Source: Morinoia aosen
Lineage: Eukaryota; Arthropoda; Malacostraca; Amphipoda; Talitridae
Reading direction: 5' to 3'
Assembly (NCBI GenBank): GCA_030386875.1
Contig: CM059560.1
Span: forward strand, 34,838,183-34,902,182
Length of the DNA stretch: 64,000 nucleotides
The notes under the pieces are model-generated. The model ran no database searches, was not told where the DNA came from, and saw only the letters and a program-made list of their open reading frames with translations. Made by a program: the position numbers and the translations under genes. This document shows positions 1 through 13,200 of this stretch, one piece after another. The first letter of the stretch is position 1. Each line of letters opens with the position of its first letter.

Positions 1-607
1 TGCAGCACTCATACAGCGAGTGTCCCTGAAGTACAAGTGGGTTGCAGTTTTACGCGTACAATTTACACGGAAATAATTCCTGCACTCCGCCAATGCCAAT
101 ATATTTAAGCAATTACAACCAGCATTATTTCTTTCTCATGGCCTGAGAAATTCTACTGCTAAAGAAGAAATTTGGGAGCCATGTTAGTGAGAGGTGGAGC
201 CAGTCTGCAGTGGGTGCGGGAGTTTCGGTAATGCTTTGCCATGCATGCTCTTAGCCGAGTTGCTATAAGCAAACTGAACAAATGAAACCTCATTCAAAGA
301 ATTTTAAATGAATAATACCGTTTGATATATTATTACGCTGCTTAGCTAGTTGATTTACAAAAAAGGAAAAGAAACTACTTATGAAATCCCAGCAACGGTC
401 GTAGCTGGAAGTTCCTTTCTCGCCGAGCGCAGGAGACCGGCGCTGAAGAGTCTTCTGATGTACAAGAAAAGATATCCGAATAATTTATTGATCACAAAAG
501 AATGCCTCGCATACGTAAATTTATTCATGAAAGCTTGGAGACAACTGAGGCAAGCGTATTTTCTATTAACATATCCCGAAAAAGCTTTATTTTGATGCAG
601 TAAACAT
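1..607. other. Non-coding AT-rich stretch
   Basis: No recognisable gene, RNA gene or repeat was seen. The short open frames show no family resemblance and no splice-site context. Confidence 0.4.
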
Positions 608-683
608 GCCTTTGTAGCTTAATGGAAAGCTGCCTTGTGGCGGGAACGCAAAGAAGGCAAGTCCCAAGTTCAAGAGAAAGGGC
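608..683 (+). repeat. tRNA-like sequence, possible SINE head or tRNA pseudogene
   Basis: An A-box-like TAGCTTAATGG (615-625) is followed by a B-box-like AGTTCAAGAG (667-676) at tRNA-like spacing. The 5' GCCTTTG can pair with a 3' AAAGGGC in six of seven positions, and GCTT/AAGC could form a D stem. The anticodon-arm equivalent GCCTT/AAGGC encloses an overlong 17-nt loop, and no good T stem forms. This fits a decayed tRNA or a tRNA-derived SINE head better than a working tRNA gene. Confidence 0.3.
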
Positions 684-2054
684 TTTACGATTCAGCCAAC
701 GATTTTTATCTTTTAATTTACTACCTGAAGGATGCAAGGCGGAGTTTCAAATAAATTTTAAGCTTCGTGAGCACATTTTTGATTTCGTCAAAGGCACAAG
801 TGGGTTAGATGAGAGAGTCTTCAGTTTCCTCCGGGTTCGGTGGTGTAGAAAATCGAGTTCCTCTAACGTAAACTTCTTCCATTTATAAATAAATTCACAA
901 CCATTTACCTCATTGAGTTGTGTTGGTGATGTATTGCGAATGACAGATATAATCTTTGAGTATCTACGTACAGTCTTTATGAAGGTGACTAGAAGTATTT
1001 TTTGAAATTTTTCACTAGAAATTGATTTTGGGCGTTGCTACCATCGTAAAAGCAGCACGACTTAGCTGATGAAGATCATATGCTGACCTGAACTCTGCAT
1101 GCAAATGTGGTAATTAGTCGCTCCGTTTTCATGAGTGAACCCATTCGTCCATCAGTGCTTAAGACATTGTAAAACATCTTCGAGGAAAACATTTCCTTGT
1201 TCTCATGCTTTCGGTATTTTTCAATTGGTTCTATCCAAAACACAAAACTCTGATAAACAACTCCAACATTCACATGTTTAATTCATTGAATATGTTTTCA
1301 TACAGTGGTAAAATAATGACGGCACATTTTGTAGGTCGATGTTTGACACACTCCGCGCGACCGCGCGTTTTTGTTTGCGACTTGCCGTCGCCGAGACTTG
1401 CGAAGATCTTGCCCCTCGTAGTGGGAAGATCTCTTGCTCGTGAAGTATCAGCCACCGGAAGTTTTAGTGATATCTACGATGAAGAAATTTATTTTATCGC
1501 TGCGTGCCCACGATGGTTCGAGTCAGTCGTGATTAACGTAATATCCGAGTTATTGAACTAAAGTCGTGGCGATTCTCAATGAAAATGGCGTTATAACTGC
1601 TTAGGTTTATGAAGCAAAATTATTTCATCAAATGAAAATAAACAAATAGTGATCAATGAGTTCAAGCAGTCGAGGATTCAATCTCAACAACGTGCTACTC
1701 ACAGCCTCATTATTTGAGAGATTCAGAGAATAATTTAGGAGCCTTGCCTTGCTGAATTGCAGAAGGCTGGACACGCTCGCCATTTGTTAGTCAACAGTAG
1801 CTTCAGCGTCTCGCGAATTGTGAACCACGATGAATGAAAGATGTCTGAGCACTCCTATGGACACCCAAAATAAGACCTTGTTTCCTGCACTGAATTTCCT
1901 AACTAACTGAAATGTCTTCTTCATTCTGATTAGGCCGAGAAATGTTATCAGAAACTTATCAAGAATTCTCAAAAAATTTACAACAAATGATCCGTGGAGT
2001 AACGTTTTTGGCTTTGCAGTTGATTTTCAAGCAACCTGCTATTGTTCTTTTTTG
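684..2054. other. Non-coding stretch
   Basis: Nothing recognisable on either strand. The longest open frame (1205-1561, +) has no family resemblance and is of a length expected by chance in this much sequence. Confidence 0.35.
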
Positions 2055-2282
2055 CTCCTGTGTGTGGGGTTCTGCAATAAGTTGTACACCTCGCATTTAA
2101 ATTATCAATCTACGGAATCATATCACAGTGAACTTAGTAGATACTCTATCTACTCAAAATTAAAGAGGCTTGCTGAAGTAGGGTCCGAGTCACGACAAAA
2201 CTCGCTAATACGATTCAGGTTTTGTCAGCAACTCGCTACTGAAAATTACGACAGCATCTATCACTGCTGAGCCTTTGACACT
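2055..2282 (+). repeat. Direct repeat copy D1 of a ~230-bp unit
   Basis: This segment is nearly identical to 3447-3678 in the same orientation. Both copies start CTCCTGTGTGTGGGGTTCTG and end GAGCCTTTGACACT. Differences are scattered substitutions plus a 3-4 bp insertion near the middle of the second copy. No transposase, tRNA promoter or poly-A tail was recognised, so the repeat family is unknown. The open frames inside both copies are parallel products of the duplication. Confidence 0.85.
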
Positions 2283-2416
2283 CAAACGCCCATTTTACCT
2301 GCCTAACTTCCCTAGATGAATTTCGCCGTGGGGAGGTTCCTTCACTACAGTTTCTATAAAATTACCCTACATAGACGAGCTCCTAAGGAAGACTCAGCTT
2401 TTTTCGAGCCGCGAGG

Positions 2417-3986
2417 AGAGGCGAGTTATGCAAGTAGAAGATGTTACTCGGCCTGCACAGCACCCTCGGCTGCATGATGGTGCACTGAGCGGCTGACGCA
2501 AAAGTCCTCGGCTTCATGAACCGGCACCTGTGATTTACAGACCCACAGTCTGTAATGTGTATGTATTTAAATTGTCGCGATGATTGATATTTATAAATGA
2601 ATTATATCTACACAGAATTTAATTAAAGCGTCTGCAAGAAATTCGGTGTAGAATGAAAATAACCCTATTTATGTTTCATAGCCCTTCTTTTGTTGGATGG
2701 AAAAGATTACTTCAAAGCTTTCTTAGAGTGCTGTATTTTAACATGCAATTCCAATGTTCTTACCTGCTGTGTTATCAAAACAAAGCACTTGTGTTTCTAG
2801 TTAACGTTTGATCTACTACACATCTGCTGTACAACTGAAATGTTCTTAGAGTACTAACGAAACTCCATTAATGTACAAAAAACTTTTAGTCAAAAGATCA
2901 CTTCGCGTTGACATGAACACCTGGGCACGTCAAAGCTGGTAAGTTGCCGGGATAAAAATATTGCACTCAGAATGCAATAAATAGAGAACAATGCAAGCCA
3001 TTGGTAGAATTCCACTCTCACACCACGTGGGGGCAGTGTGGTCATGATGCGGCTGCTGTGATGCTGGACGCGGCCTGCAGTCCATCGCAGCGACGCGGCC
3101 CTCGCAACGCCATAGAGTGGTCTAATTCGTGACGAGAGATTTAATTTCACATAAATGTTAGCTTCTTACGAAGATGCTATTAGTCAAAGAAAAATCTCCG
3201 CGAACGTAGTGCGGACAATGTTCATAGAATAACACAATAGAAAGTATATTACCTTATTTCTGCAAAAACAAAATAGCTTTTACGGCACCAACAGAAGACC
3301 ATAATCTAATGATTCCTAATTGATATTCAATATGTTTAAAAAATTTATCGGGGGGCTTCCTGATTTGGAGTAAAAAGGAGAAAACTAAAAATACCGCATA
3401 AAACATTTAGTCGAATAAAAAATTGCAAGTAAAACAATAAAATTACCTCCTGTGTGTGGGGTTCTGCAATAAGTTGTACACCTCGCATTGAAATTATCAA
3501 TTTACGGAATCATCGTTATCACAGTGAACTTAGTAGTTACTCTATCTACTCAAAATTAAAGAGGCTTGCTTTAGTAGGGTCCGAGTCACGACAAAACTCG
3601 ATAATACGATTCAGGTTTTGTCAGCAACTCGCTATTGAAAATTACGACAGCATCTATCACTGCTGAGCCTTTGACACTAAGAAAGCTTTGAAGTAATCTT
3701 TTCCATCCAACAAAAGAAGGGCTATGAAACATAAATAGGGTTATTTTCATTCTACACCGAATTTCTTGCAGACGCTTTAATTAAATTCTGTGTAGATATA
3801 ATTCATTCATAAATATCAATCTTCGCGACAATTTAAATACATACACATTACAGACTGTGGGTCTGTAAATCACAGGTGCCAGTTCATGAAGCCGAGGACT
3901 TTTGCGTCAGCCGCTCAGTGCACCATCATGCAGCCGAGGGTGCTGTGCAGGCCGAGTAACATCTTCTACTTGCATAACTCGCCTCT
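2417..3986. repeat. Large inverted repeat, ~310-bp arms with ~950-bp spacer
   Basis: The left arm (2417-2726) is the near-perfect reverse complement of the right arm (3678-3986); I saw only a few mismatches over about 310 bp. The spacer (2727-3677) contains no recognisable gene. It ends with direct repeat copy D2, which abuts the right arm. The near identity of the arms suggests a recent insertion or an ongoing gene-conversion palindrome. It may be a non-autonomous foldback DNA element, but no target-site duplication was identified. Confidence 0.85.
3447..3678 (+). repeat. Direct repeat copy D2
   Basis: Second copy of the unit at 2055-2282, same orientation. Its last bases (TTTGACACT) run straight into the right arm of the large inverted repeat. 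In the first copy the corresponding end is followed by unrelated sequence, so D2 sits at a rearrangement or insertion boundary. Confidence 0.85.
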
Positions 3987-6225
3987 GTTTCGGGCATTCG
4001 CTCATCTCCAGCAAAAACAAATTTACTTGAAAAACTTGAAATGAATTAGAAAGTTCATGAATGCAAAAACAAACAAACAAACAAACAACTAACCTTAAAA
4101 AACTACCTGTTAACTATTGACAATGGAAAAGAACTAAGTTGGTTGTTTAAAATCGGCTTTTTTTAAATGAATGGAGATTCTAAAATCCTTAGATCGGAGG
4201 CAAATTTTGATCTAGTGAGAATTTTAAAATTACTGAAGTCAAACGGGCTATCACAATGCACTGAATGATCCACAATAGCTGAATGTGGAGGACTAGATAA
4301 AATATTTCCTGTGCGGTAACTTCTTTAAAGAGTTAACGCACATAATATGATATGAGGATATTTGGAGACCCATTGAATTGATTCATTGATTTGGAGACCC
4401 AGACATTGAAAATGGTAATGGTAATTTGAAATCGAAATTCATACAATGATCGAGGCTGTTTTTGATGTGTGAAAATTGATCTAAGATGTCTGCGAGGGAC
4501 ATTTCAAGTTCTCTTCCATACGCGGAGCTTAGCTTCTCAAGTTTCCCATACAGCAACACGATGTCCCCTGTGAGCGTACTCTCTTCGAACACGTTCAGAA
4601 GAAAACTTTTATTCACCCACGCGAGTCATTTCTTTTTCTTGGACGTTTGTGAAATACAGGCCGTTTGAAAGCGACCACTTTCAAGACAATTTTCGGTAGT
4701 TCCAAGTTTATGGAACCGATACAGTGTGTGATAAACCGTTGATTTTAACTCCTTCAGCAGTATCATAATGTGTGAATTTGTTTAACCTTGAGAAGTACCT
4801 CAGCAGTAATTGCACGTTTATCGCTCATTTTACTAAATTTACTATGAAGTAGTAAAATACTTCTGAGAATAAAGATGATTAAATATTTTTTATTATATTT
4901 TAAATCTTTAAATGTATAAGGAAGCGATTTTAATAAGTTTCAAGTAGTACCTTGGCACGAGAACGTAATCTTCATTCTCTAGTGGTAGTGGTCGATGCTA
5001 GTTGGAAAGATGCGTTTGGTACAGGACGTGGTGGGAAGAGAAGGGCTGTAAGGAGATAGATGGCGGGGGTAAAGGAGAAGGCAGGACAGAAAGATGCTCG
5101 CTTGCCTAAATGATATAGCTAGGTTTTCGAGGGTCACCTCGGAAATTATGAGTCGCACCGCAAGTTAGAATCTGTCAGAGGTCAGGGTGGGTGAAGAAGT
5201 TCTTATTTTCGTCTATTACCTCTTTTTGTTCACATGTGTAAAGGTGAAGTGTGAGTAGGCTGCCAGAGGAGGCGATTTAGTAATTTTTAGTGGGAGTGGT
5301 GGTTACCTCGAGGTGGGTGTTACGTGTATTTAGAGCTCCGTCGAGACCATTCACTTTGAGTTTGGGATTTTGACAATTTTGATGTGATTTTTGGGGTTTG
5401 AAGAGTGGATATGCGAGGTGTAGGAAAACTATTAGGTGCATATGTCTCATGTTATTCCAAATCCTTTTGCGTGACAGTGAAGCACGAGTACAGTGTCAAG
5501 TGTGTGGTTTTATAGGTCCCAGGAGTGCAAGTCTTGCCATTCAGCGTTGGTAACATATTTTAACAGCATGGTTCTACACTTTTTGAAGCGATAATATTAT
5601 TGTTATTTGCTTTCAAGTTATTCAAAACTTAAATTAGAGCTTCATAACTGAAGTGTCTACGGTTTAGTCATGTCTTAACCAGTTGCGGTCACATTTTGGC
5701 TAATTGTCACACATATTCCAGCAATCTAAAGGCTAATTACCACCAGTTTCAATCTAAATTTGCTTAGCTCCCACTCTGAAACACAGAAGTGATGGAAGCT
5801 AGACTGACCGTCATCAAAGCGTTTGTCTTCCTGAGAGTAGGAACGTCTGCCCCCGCCCCCATCTTCTCCAGAACAATCACTCTGGCGCTGCCATTACACG
5901 CTTGCTGCTTATTACCTAATGACGCCTCTCTGTTCTCGAAGTCGCCGTGCGTTCCTTCGTTCCCGCCCTAATTAGACTCAAGGGCGCCTTCATCTCGCCC
6001 TAATCAAATGTTCCTTAATCTGGCTTCTAAATGACCATCATCGAGTACCGAAATTTTCGAATAAAGGGGGCCTGCGAATAGAAGGGCAAAAAATTTAGGA
6101 CTTTGTCTTAAGTTGAACACAAAGTGATCCGTTCTCTGTACTTTCAATATAAAATAATAGAACGTTGCTTAGGACGAAGCGTCTCTGGAAGATCGTTACC
6201 CCTTGCTGTCTCCCGACGTTTCACT
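3987..6225. other. Non-coding stretch with AAAC microsatellite
   Basis: A short (AAAC)n run lies at 4065-4088. The + strand is G-rich and C-poor around 4980-5420 and pyrimidine-rich around 5800-6000. A 77-codon open frame on the - strand (4383-4616) has protein-like composition but no recognised family and no clear splice sites. Confidence 0.35.
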
Positions 6226-6440
6226 GGATCGTACCGTTCTGCTGGACCCCGTATCTCTCTGCTGCACAGCACTGCTCTGCTGGACTGTACTGCTTTGCTG
6301 GACCGTGCAGCTCTGCTGGATCGTACCGCTCTGCTGGACCGTGCACCTCTGCTGGAAAGAACTGCTCTTTTAGAGTTCAGTGCTTTGCTGGACTGCAACG
6401 TTATGCTAGGCTGGAACACTCTGCTGAACTGCTCCATACT
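6226..6440. repeat. 18-bp minisatellite (about 12 units)
   Basis: Tandem units of the type GCTGGACCGTGCAGCTCT repeat every 18 bp with substitutions. Because the period is a multiple of three, frames stay open on both strands; the + strand frame reads as ALLDRT hexapeptides. This reflects repeat structure and is not evidence of a gene. Confidence 0.85.
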
Positions 6441-6616
6441 TCAGTACGTTTCTACAGCTGGACTTAGAACTTCTGGACTTGGAGTTGAGTGGTTCGCCAA
6501 AGTATATATACAAAATTCATAAGAGTAGATGAAATATTTTTTTTGAGACATACCACCACAGCACTTAGCATGAGTACGAGAATTTGAATATCTGAAATGA
6601 AAAATATATCCATATA

Positions 6617-6850
6617 ATGGTTGCTGCCGCCATAGCCATGTGGTATAGGTTCTGCCGCCGTGCGGCAAGGACCCGGGATCGAGTCTCAGCGCTGGCAGTG
6701 GCGATTTTCTCTGTTGGGTATAGGAGAAAAATTCCAAGCACAATACCCCACTCCACCCAGGTGTCTGAAATGGGTACCGGTCTCGACCGGGGGAAAGCGT
6801 TATGGCGTCCTGGCGTTAGTTATAAGGCATTTGAAAATCCAATGTAAAAG
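6617..6850 (+). mobile_element. tRNA-derived SINE
   Basis: The head carries an RNA polymerase III A box TAGCCATGTGG (6633-6643) and a B box GGGATCGAGTCTC (6674-6686) about 40 bp apart, the tRNA arrangement. A tRNA-unrelated body follows, to about 6850. No convincing target-site duplication was seen, so the 3' end is approximate. It belongs to the same general class as the - strand SINE at 39920-40230 but is not obviously the same family. Confidence 0.65.
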
Positions 6851-9217
6851 GTGATATATGTATCAGGCTTGATTGGAAATAAAGCATCCGTAGATGCCTT
6901 CATTATTATTTGCTTTCCAGATGTACTTAGGATTTCGATTCCTCGTTGAAGTGTTTGATGCCACACTAGGTATGCTTTTAGATTTTCTGTGTAGATATTT
7001 TCGATTTTTTATTTTCTGATTACGCTTTAATTTTCGAAAACGCCTTGATGAATTTTGCATTCCTGTTCGTGACGCGATTTTAAGGCAAATTATCTTTTGT
7101 TTACGGTTTACTAATGTGTCTTTGGATGCAACTCTATCCAAATGCAGGATTTTAAACTTAAGCAGCGACATTTTGATATCTATACCCTAATTAACTGTAA
7201 TTCATTTACCCCTTTTTTACCCATGATGAGTATTTTGGGTTTCAATTCTTTAGGCAGTTTCGATAAAAAGTGAACAAATGAGGTGTAGGAACAAGCAGCA
7301 ACTCAGACGGTTTCTACGGTGGCTTCATGAGCCCAAGTTACTCTTCATGGAGGGCAGGGTAGAGAGAATGAGCGTATAAGGTAGCATCAATCAGTTTTGT
7401 TTGTGATATTTTTTCTCTCACTGCTTGTTTCCTCTCAGCTCATGTTTCTGATGCTCTTTATTGATAAGTAGCATAAGAAAGACTAATTATTCATGAAGTC
7501 ACGGCAGCCTGCATCTCTCACTCAGTGGTTTGGTCAGTCTAAGGAAATTCACTCTGGAAATGTTTCCGACAGCAGTTCCAGAAGCTCGGTGACCCTCGTC
7601 AGTGACCAAAAATTTATATATGTATGAGCAAAAACTGTTATTTTTAAAAATTAATTGAGCTTCATCAAAGAAGTCTGCAAATGCAACTTCTGTGTCGGAG
7701 CGACCGCTTACCAAGTCCGGCGTAAACGTGCTACGTTGCTTATGAGACGTCGCTGCATATTTGTGCTATTTATGGCACAGTTTGTGAAGGATGTCGAGGC
7801 ATCAGAGAGCGTACTTCCCTTTTATGTCCTTCCTTGGTACCGACACTACACTGATTTGCGGATCAAATGGTTGTGTTCTGTAGAAAGCATACAACAGCGT
7901 GTGCTACACTTTTCAACAACTGGGTTTTATTTTTGAAGCATGACCTCCGGGAGAGCTGTACTGCACGATCAAAGTCCGATTTGCGCTGATAAGATTTTGC
8001 TAGTAAGACTTCTCAATGGTTAGATGAGTGCACGTCGGTATCATTCATTTATCTTAAAAAAGCCTCTGTCAAGCACCGGTAACTCTCTCTCTCTCTCGCT
8101 CGTTGGCTTGTGCTCTGAACATTTTGACCAAGAACATTTAACTTCATTTTATAGATCGAACTTTTTCAAAAACTGGAATCCTCGCCAGCCTGAAAACGTG
8201 CCAGACAATTGGATGAACGAAGACGAGGGTTTTCGAGTCGTGAAATTCATTTCAGTGCTATCGAGCTACAAATGCAATAGATGTCAACGCACTCGTGTGA
8301 GTTAGTGTCCCTACTGTAGTTATTCAGATACATCACTTTTCAAAAGTATTTATTATTAAATTCGCGTTTTCAGTTTCAGCAAATTGCACACGTTCCGCGT
8401 TTCAGGCATTCTTCTTATTTGATGAAATGAAGAGAATGTCTATTTAGGATCAAGTCGGCTCGTCTGTATATATATATATATACGGTCACCGTCACGAACG
8501 CGGAAAGACTATAAGAGTATCGGCGTTCGTCCTTCAGCATTATCTTTAGGCGATCATCAAAGGCTGTTTTGAGGCTCACATCAATGGTGTTTTGATGGTT
8601 AATTCAGCAATGAGTGAGCTGCTGCGGACGTGCATGCGCTTTTATTTCAATCCAGGTCTTATTTTTCCGTTTGGCAGCTCGCAGAAATCCTCGCGGATTT
8701 CAAAGTGGAGGATGAATTAGAATGTTTGATTGCGGTGAGTTTCAATATCGGTGTTCGGACGAAGGCATTTTAGTAAGGGTCGCAGAAACATCACGTAAAG
8801 ACTTTCCCCTAAATTGGAAGCGCAAACAGAAATAGAATTTTCTACTGACACGTTTGCACACAAATGACTAAATACACATCAAATAAATTTATGCCATAAA
8901 ATTCAATGAACTCAATCCTACAAGCTCAATAACATCGGCGCCAAAGAGAATTCATAGACCATGGAAAATTCAATAATATTGTCAAACTTGGATGTTTTGA
9001 ATCAAATTTAATAAAGCAGAACCGAAAACAAATGACCCGTAAACCGTAAAACTGTTAGAATTTTACGTATTTTAGGAAGGAGCTTATAGTGATCTAATAT
9101 TGACCTGACCACATTTTCAGCGCGAAGATTTAAGAACAGACGCAGCTAGCAAAATATTGTTTCAGCTCCGGTTGTACGCTGTGCTACAGTTCGCAGTGCT
9201 GTTCTTCTACGACATAC
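6851..9217. other. Non-coding stretch
   Basis: No gene recognised. There is a short (TA)n run around 8466-8482. Just after it the complementary octamers ACGAACGC and GCGTTCGT (about 8494-8530) could form a hairpin. The open frame at 8024-8305 has no supported family. Confidence 0.35.
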
Positions 9218-9460
9218 TTCAAGATCACGGAACTTTGAGTCCAAAGCTGAGATGAGAGGAGCTTGGTGATGTTTAAAAATACAACATGTCTCTGAACTTT
9301 GAAATCTGAACACAATCACCCTCACGAGCACGTAAGCTCAATCAATACGCCTCTGCTCTTGTCAAACAAACCTCAAGATCATTGAATTCTGCACTAAAAA
9401 CTGAGGAGAAGAGAGCTCTGTGATGCTCAATTTAATGTATAATATGTCTCTGAGCTTTGG
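9218..9460 (+). repeat. Diverged ~152-bp tandem duplication
   Basis: Segments starting at about 9218 and 9371 share an ordered series of matching blocks, including TCAAGATCA, GAGGAG..GAGCT, GTGATG and ATGTCTCTGA. They differ by many substitutions and small indels, so this looks like an old duplication. Function unknown. Confidence 0.6.
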
Positions 9461-10220
9461 CGACACGCTCGAATGTAATCATTCTCATCGCTTAATTTTT
9501 GTATGCCAAATGGACGTGGGCTTTTTAAATTCGTCCGCGCTAGATCTTATCGAATGTGTCTTTGAAGTGTAATTATATTGATTGCGAGAAAAAGTTTCTT
9601 TCAACATTTCAAACGAGCGCTGCTCATAAAGCTGTTTTTAGAAAAATCTCTCATGGTAGGATTTGTTGTTTCTCTCAGCTGATCTTTTAAGCCCGTTGCA
9701 AAATCGTCGGCTGTCGCAAATTTCTTCGATAAATGTTTCTCTGTACGTCAAACTATTTCATTTTCAATTTGATCCTCACATTTAATATTTTTTCAGTTTT
9801 ACATTTGTAATTTTTATTTAATTATCCTATAGGGTATTGTAAAGGGCTCACACGAGTGCTCAATTTCTCTCATCCACAACGCGATCAAGTTGCTGGTCAA
9901 ACAAGCGCAGCACTGTTCGCATAGCTGGTTTTGTGCAGTCAACTCTCTCTTTTTAAGCTGTTCAATAGGTCATTTATTAAATATTGTGACTCAGCCTATG
10001 GAGTATAAAGTTTTGATTTAGATCATTGCATTTAAATTCGACCATCTTAATTGATACGTATCATTTTGCGTACGTAGAAGGGTGAGGTCATTTTGCTTAG
10101 AAAGTTGACCCAGTTCAACTAAAGAACAAGCATTCAAGCGGCCCATCAAAAATCGTTAGTTTAATCACTAACCAGTCAGCTGTCACTCCTGAGTCGAGAT
10201 GATTGCGTGTGAACGCAAAA
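9461..10220. other. Non-coding stretch upstream of the large satellite
   Basis: AT-rich sequence with no recognised gene or repeat. Confidence 0.35.
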
Positions 10221-13200
10221 AGTCACTTTTCATCTCTGCGTGTTTTGTGTAATGCGTCACTTTTCATCTCTGCGTGTTGTGTGTAATGCGTCACTTTTCA
10301 TATCAGCGTGTTGTATGTAATGCGTCACTTTTCATCTCTGCGTGTTGTGTGTAATGCGTCACTTTTCATCTCTGCGTGTTGTATGTAATGTGTCACTTTT
10401 CATTTCTGCGTGTTGTGTGTAATGCGTCACTTTTCATCTCTGCGTGTTGTGTGTAATGCGTAAACTTTTCATCTCTGCGTGTTGTGTGTAATGTGTCACT
10501 TTTCATTTCTGCGTGTTGTGTGTAATGCGTAAACTTTTCATCTCTGCGTGTTGTGTGTAATGCGTCACTTTTCATTTCTGCGTGTTGTGTGCAATGCGTA
10601 AACTTTTCATCTCTGCGTGTTGTGTGTAATGTGTCACTTTTCATCTCTGCGTGTTGCGTGTAATGCGTCACTTTTCATCTCTGCGTGTTGTGTGTAATGC
10701 GTCACTTTTCATTTCTGCGTGTTGTGTGTAATGCGTCACTTTTCATTTCTGCGTGTTGTGTGTAATGCGTCACTTTTCATTTCTGCGTGTTGTGTGTAAT
10801 GCGTCACTTTTCATCTCTGCGTGTTGTGTGTAATGCGTCACTTTTCATTTCTGCGTGTTGTGTGTAATGAGTCACTTTTCATTTCTGCGTGTTGTGTGTA
10901 ATGCGTCACTTTTCATCTCTGCGTTGTGTGTAATGCGTCACTTTTCATCTCTGCGTGTTGTGTGTATTGCGTCACTTTTTATCTCTGCGTGTTGTGTGTA
11001 ATGCGTCACTTTTCATTTCTGCGTGTTGTGTGTAATGCGTCACTTTTTATCTCTGCGTGTTGTGTGTAATGCGTCACTTTTCATCTCTGCGTGTTGTGTG
11101 TAATGCGTCACTTTTCATCTCTGCGTGTTGTGTGTAATGCGTCACTTTTCATCTCTGCGTGTTGTGTGTAATGCGTCACTTTTCATCTCTGCGTGTTGTG
11201 TGTAATGCGTCACTTTTCATCTCTGCGTGTTGTGTGTAATGCGTCACTTTTCATCTCTGCGTGTTGTGTGTAATGCGTCACTTTTCATCTCTGCGTGTTG
11301 TGTGTAATGCGTCACTTTTCATTTCTGCGTGTTGTGCGTAATGCGTCACTTTTTATCTCTGCGTGTTGTGTGTAATGCGTCACTTTTCATCTCTGCGTGT
11401 TGTGTGTAATGCGTCACTTTTCATCTCTGCGTGTTGTGTGTAATGCGTCACTTTTCATCTCTGCGTGTTGTGTGTAATGCGTCACTTTTCATCTCTGCGT
11501 GTTGTGTGTAATGCGTCACTTTTCATTTCTGCGTATTGTGTGTTATGCGTCACTTTTCATTTCTGCGTTGTGTGTGAAGCGTCACATTTCATTTCTGCGT
11601 GTTGTGTGCAATGCGTCACTTTTCATTTCTGCGTGTTGTGTGTATTGCGTCACTTTTCATTTCTGCGTTGTGTGTAATGCGTCACTTTTCATTTCTGCGT
11701 TGTGTGTAATGCGTCACTTTTCATTTCTGCGTGTTGTGTGTAATGCGTCACTTTTCATTTCTGCGTGTTGTGTGTAATGCGTCACATTTCATTTCTGCGT
11801 TGTGTGTAATGCGTCACTTTTCATTTCTGCGTTGTGTGTAATGCGTCACTTTTCATTTCTGCGTTGTGTGTAATGCGTCACTTTTCATTTCTGCGTGTTG
11901 TGTGTATTGCGTCACTTTTCATTTCTGCGTTGTGTGTAATGCGTCACTTTTCATTTCTGCGTGTTGTGTGTAATGCGTCACTTTTCATTTCTGCGTGTTG
12001 TGTGTAATGCGTCACTTTTCATTTCTGCGTTGTGTGTAATGCGTCACTTTTCATTTCTGCGTTGTGTGTAATGCGTCACTTTTCATTTCTGCGTTGTGTG
12101 TAATGCGTCACTTTTCATTTCTGCGTTGTGTGTAATGCGTCACTTTTCATTTCTGCGTGTTGTGTGTAATGCGTCACTTTTCATTTCTGCGTGTTGTGTG
12201 TAATGCGTCACTTTTCATTTCTGCGTTGTGTGTATTGCGTCACTTTTCATTTCTGCGTTGTGTGTAATGCGTCACTTTTCATTTCTGCGTTGTGTGTAAT
12301 GCGTCACTTTTCATTTCTGCGTGTTGTGTGTAATGCGTCACTTTTCATTTCTGCGTGTTGTGTGTAATGCGTCACTTTTCATTTCTGCGTTGTGTGTAAT
12401 GCGTCACTTTTCATTTCTGCGTGTTGTGTGTAATGCGTCACTTTTCATTTCTGCGTGTTGTGTGTAATGCGTCACTTTTCATTTCTGCGTGTTGTGTGTA
12501 ATGCGTCACTTTTCATTTCTGCGTGTTGTGTGTAATGCGTCACTTTTCATTTCTGCGTGTTGTGTGTAATGCGTCACTTTTCATTTCTGCGTTTTGTGTG
12601 TAATGCGTCACTTTTCATTTCTGCGTGTTGTGTGTAATGCGTCACTTTTCATCTCTGCGTTGTGTGTAATGCGTCACTTTTCAATTCTGCGTGTTGTGTG
12701 TAATGCATCACTTTTCATCTCTGCGTTGTGTGTAATACGTCACTTTTCATTTCTGCGTGTTGTGTGTAATGCGTCACTTTTCATCTCTGCGTGTTGCGTG
12801 TAATACGTCACTTTTCATTTCTGCGTGTTGTGTGTAATGCGTCACTTTTCATCTCTGCGTTGTGTGTAATGCGTCACTTTTCAATTCTGCGTGTTGTGTG
12901 TAATGCGTCACTTTTCATCTCTGCGTTGTGTGTAATGCGTCACTTTTCATTTCTGCGTGTTGTGTGTAATGCGTCACTTTTCATCTCTGCGTTGTGTGTA
13001 ATGCGTCACTTTTCAATTCTGCGTGTTGTGTGTAATGCGTCACTTTTCATTTCTGCGTTGTGTGTAATGCGTCACTTTTCAATTCTGCGTGTTGTGTGTA
13101 ATGCGTCACTTTTCATTTCTGCGTTGTGTGTAATGCGTCACTTTTCATTTCTGCGTTGTGTGTAATGCGTCACTTTTCATCTTTGCGTGTTGTGTGTAAT

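Noticed and set aside
4383-4616. 77-codon - strand frame (LYGKLEKLSSAYGRELEMSL) as an exon
   Set aside because: Composition is protein-like, but I recognise no family and see no convincing acceptor or donor. A protein search would settle it.
5789-5971. Signal-peptide exon for the beat-like gene
   Set aside because: It starts with a hydrophobic-looking stretch, but the only nearby donor-like site gives the wrong phase (0 instead of 1), and no family match exists.
6124-6522. ALLDRT-repeat frame as a coiled-coil protein
   Set aside because: The hexapeptide repeat is a direct product of the 18-bp minisatellite, and both strands are open.
8024-8305. CSEHFDQEHL as a THAP-type zinc finger
   Set aside because: Only a short chance-like match; the upstream C-x-C half and the rest of the domain are missing.
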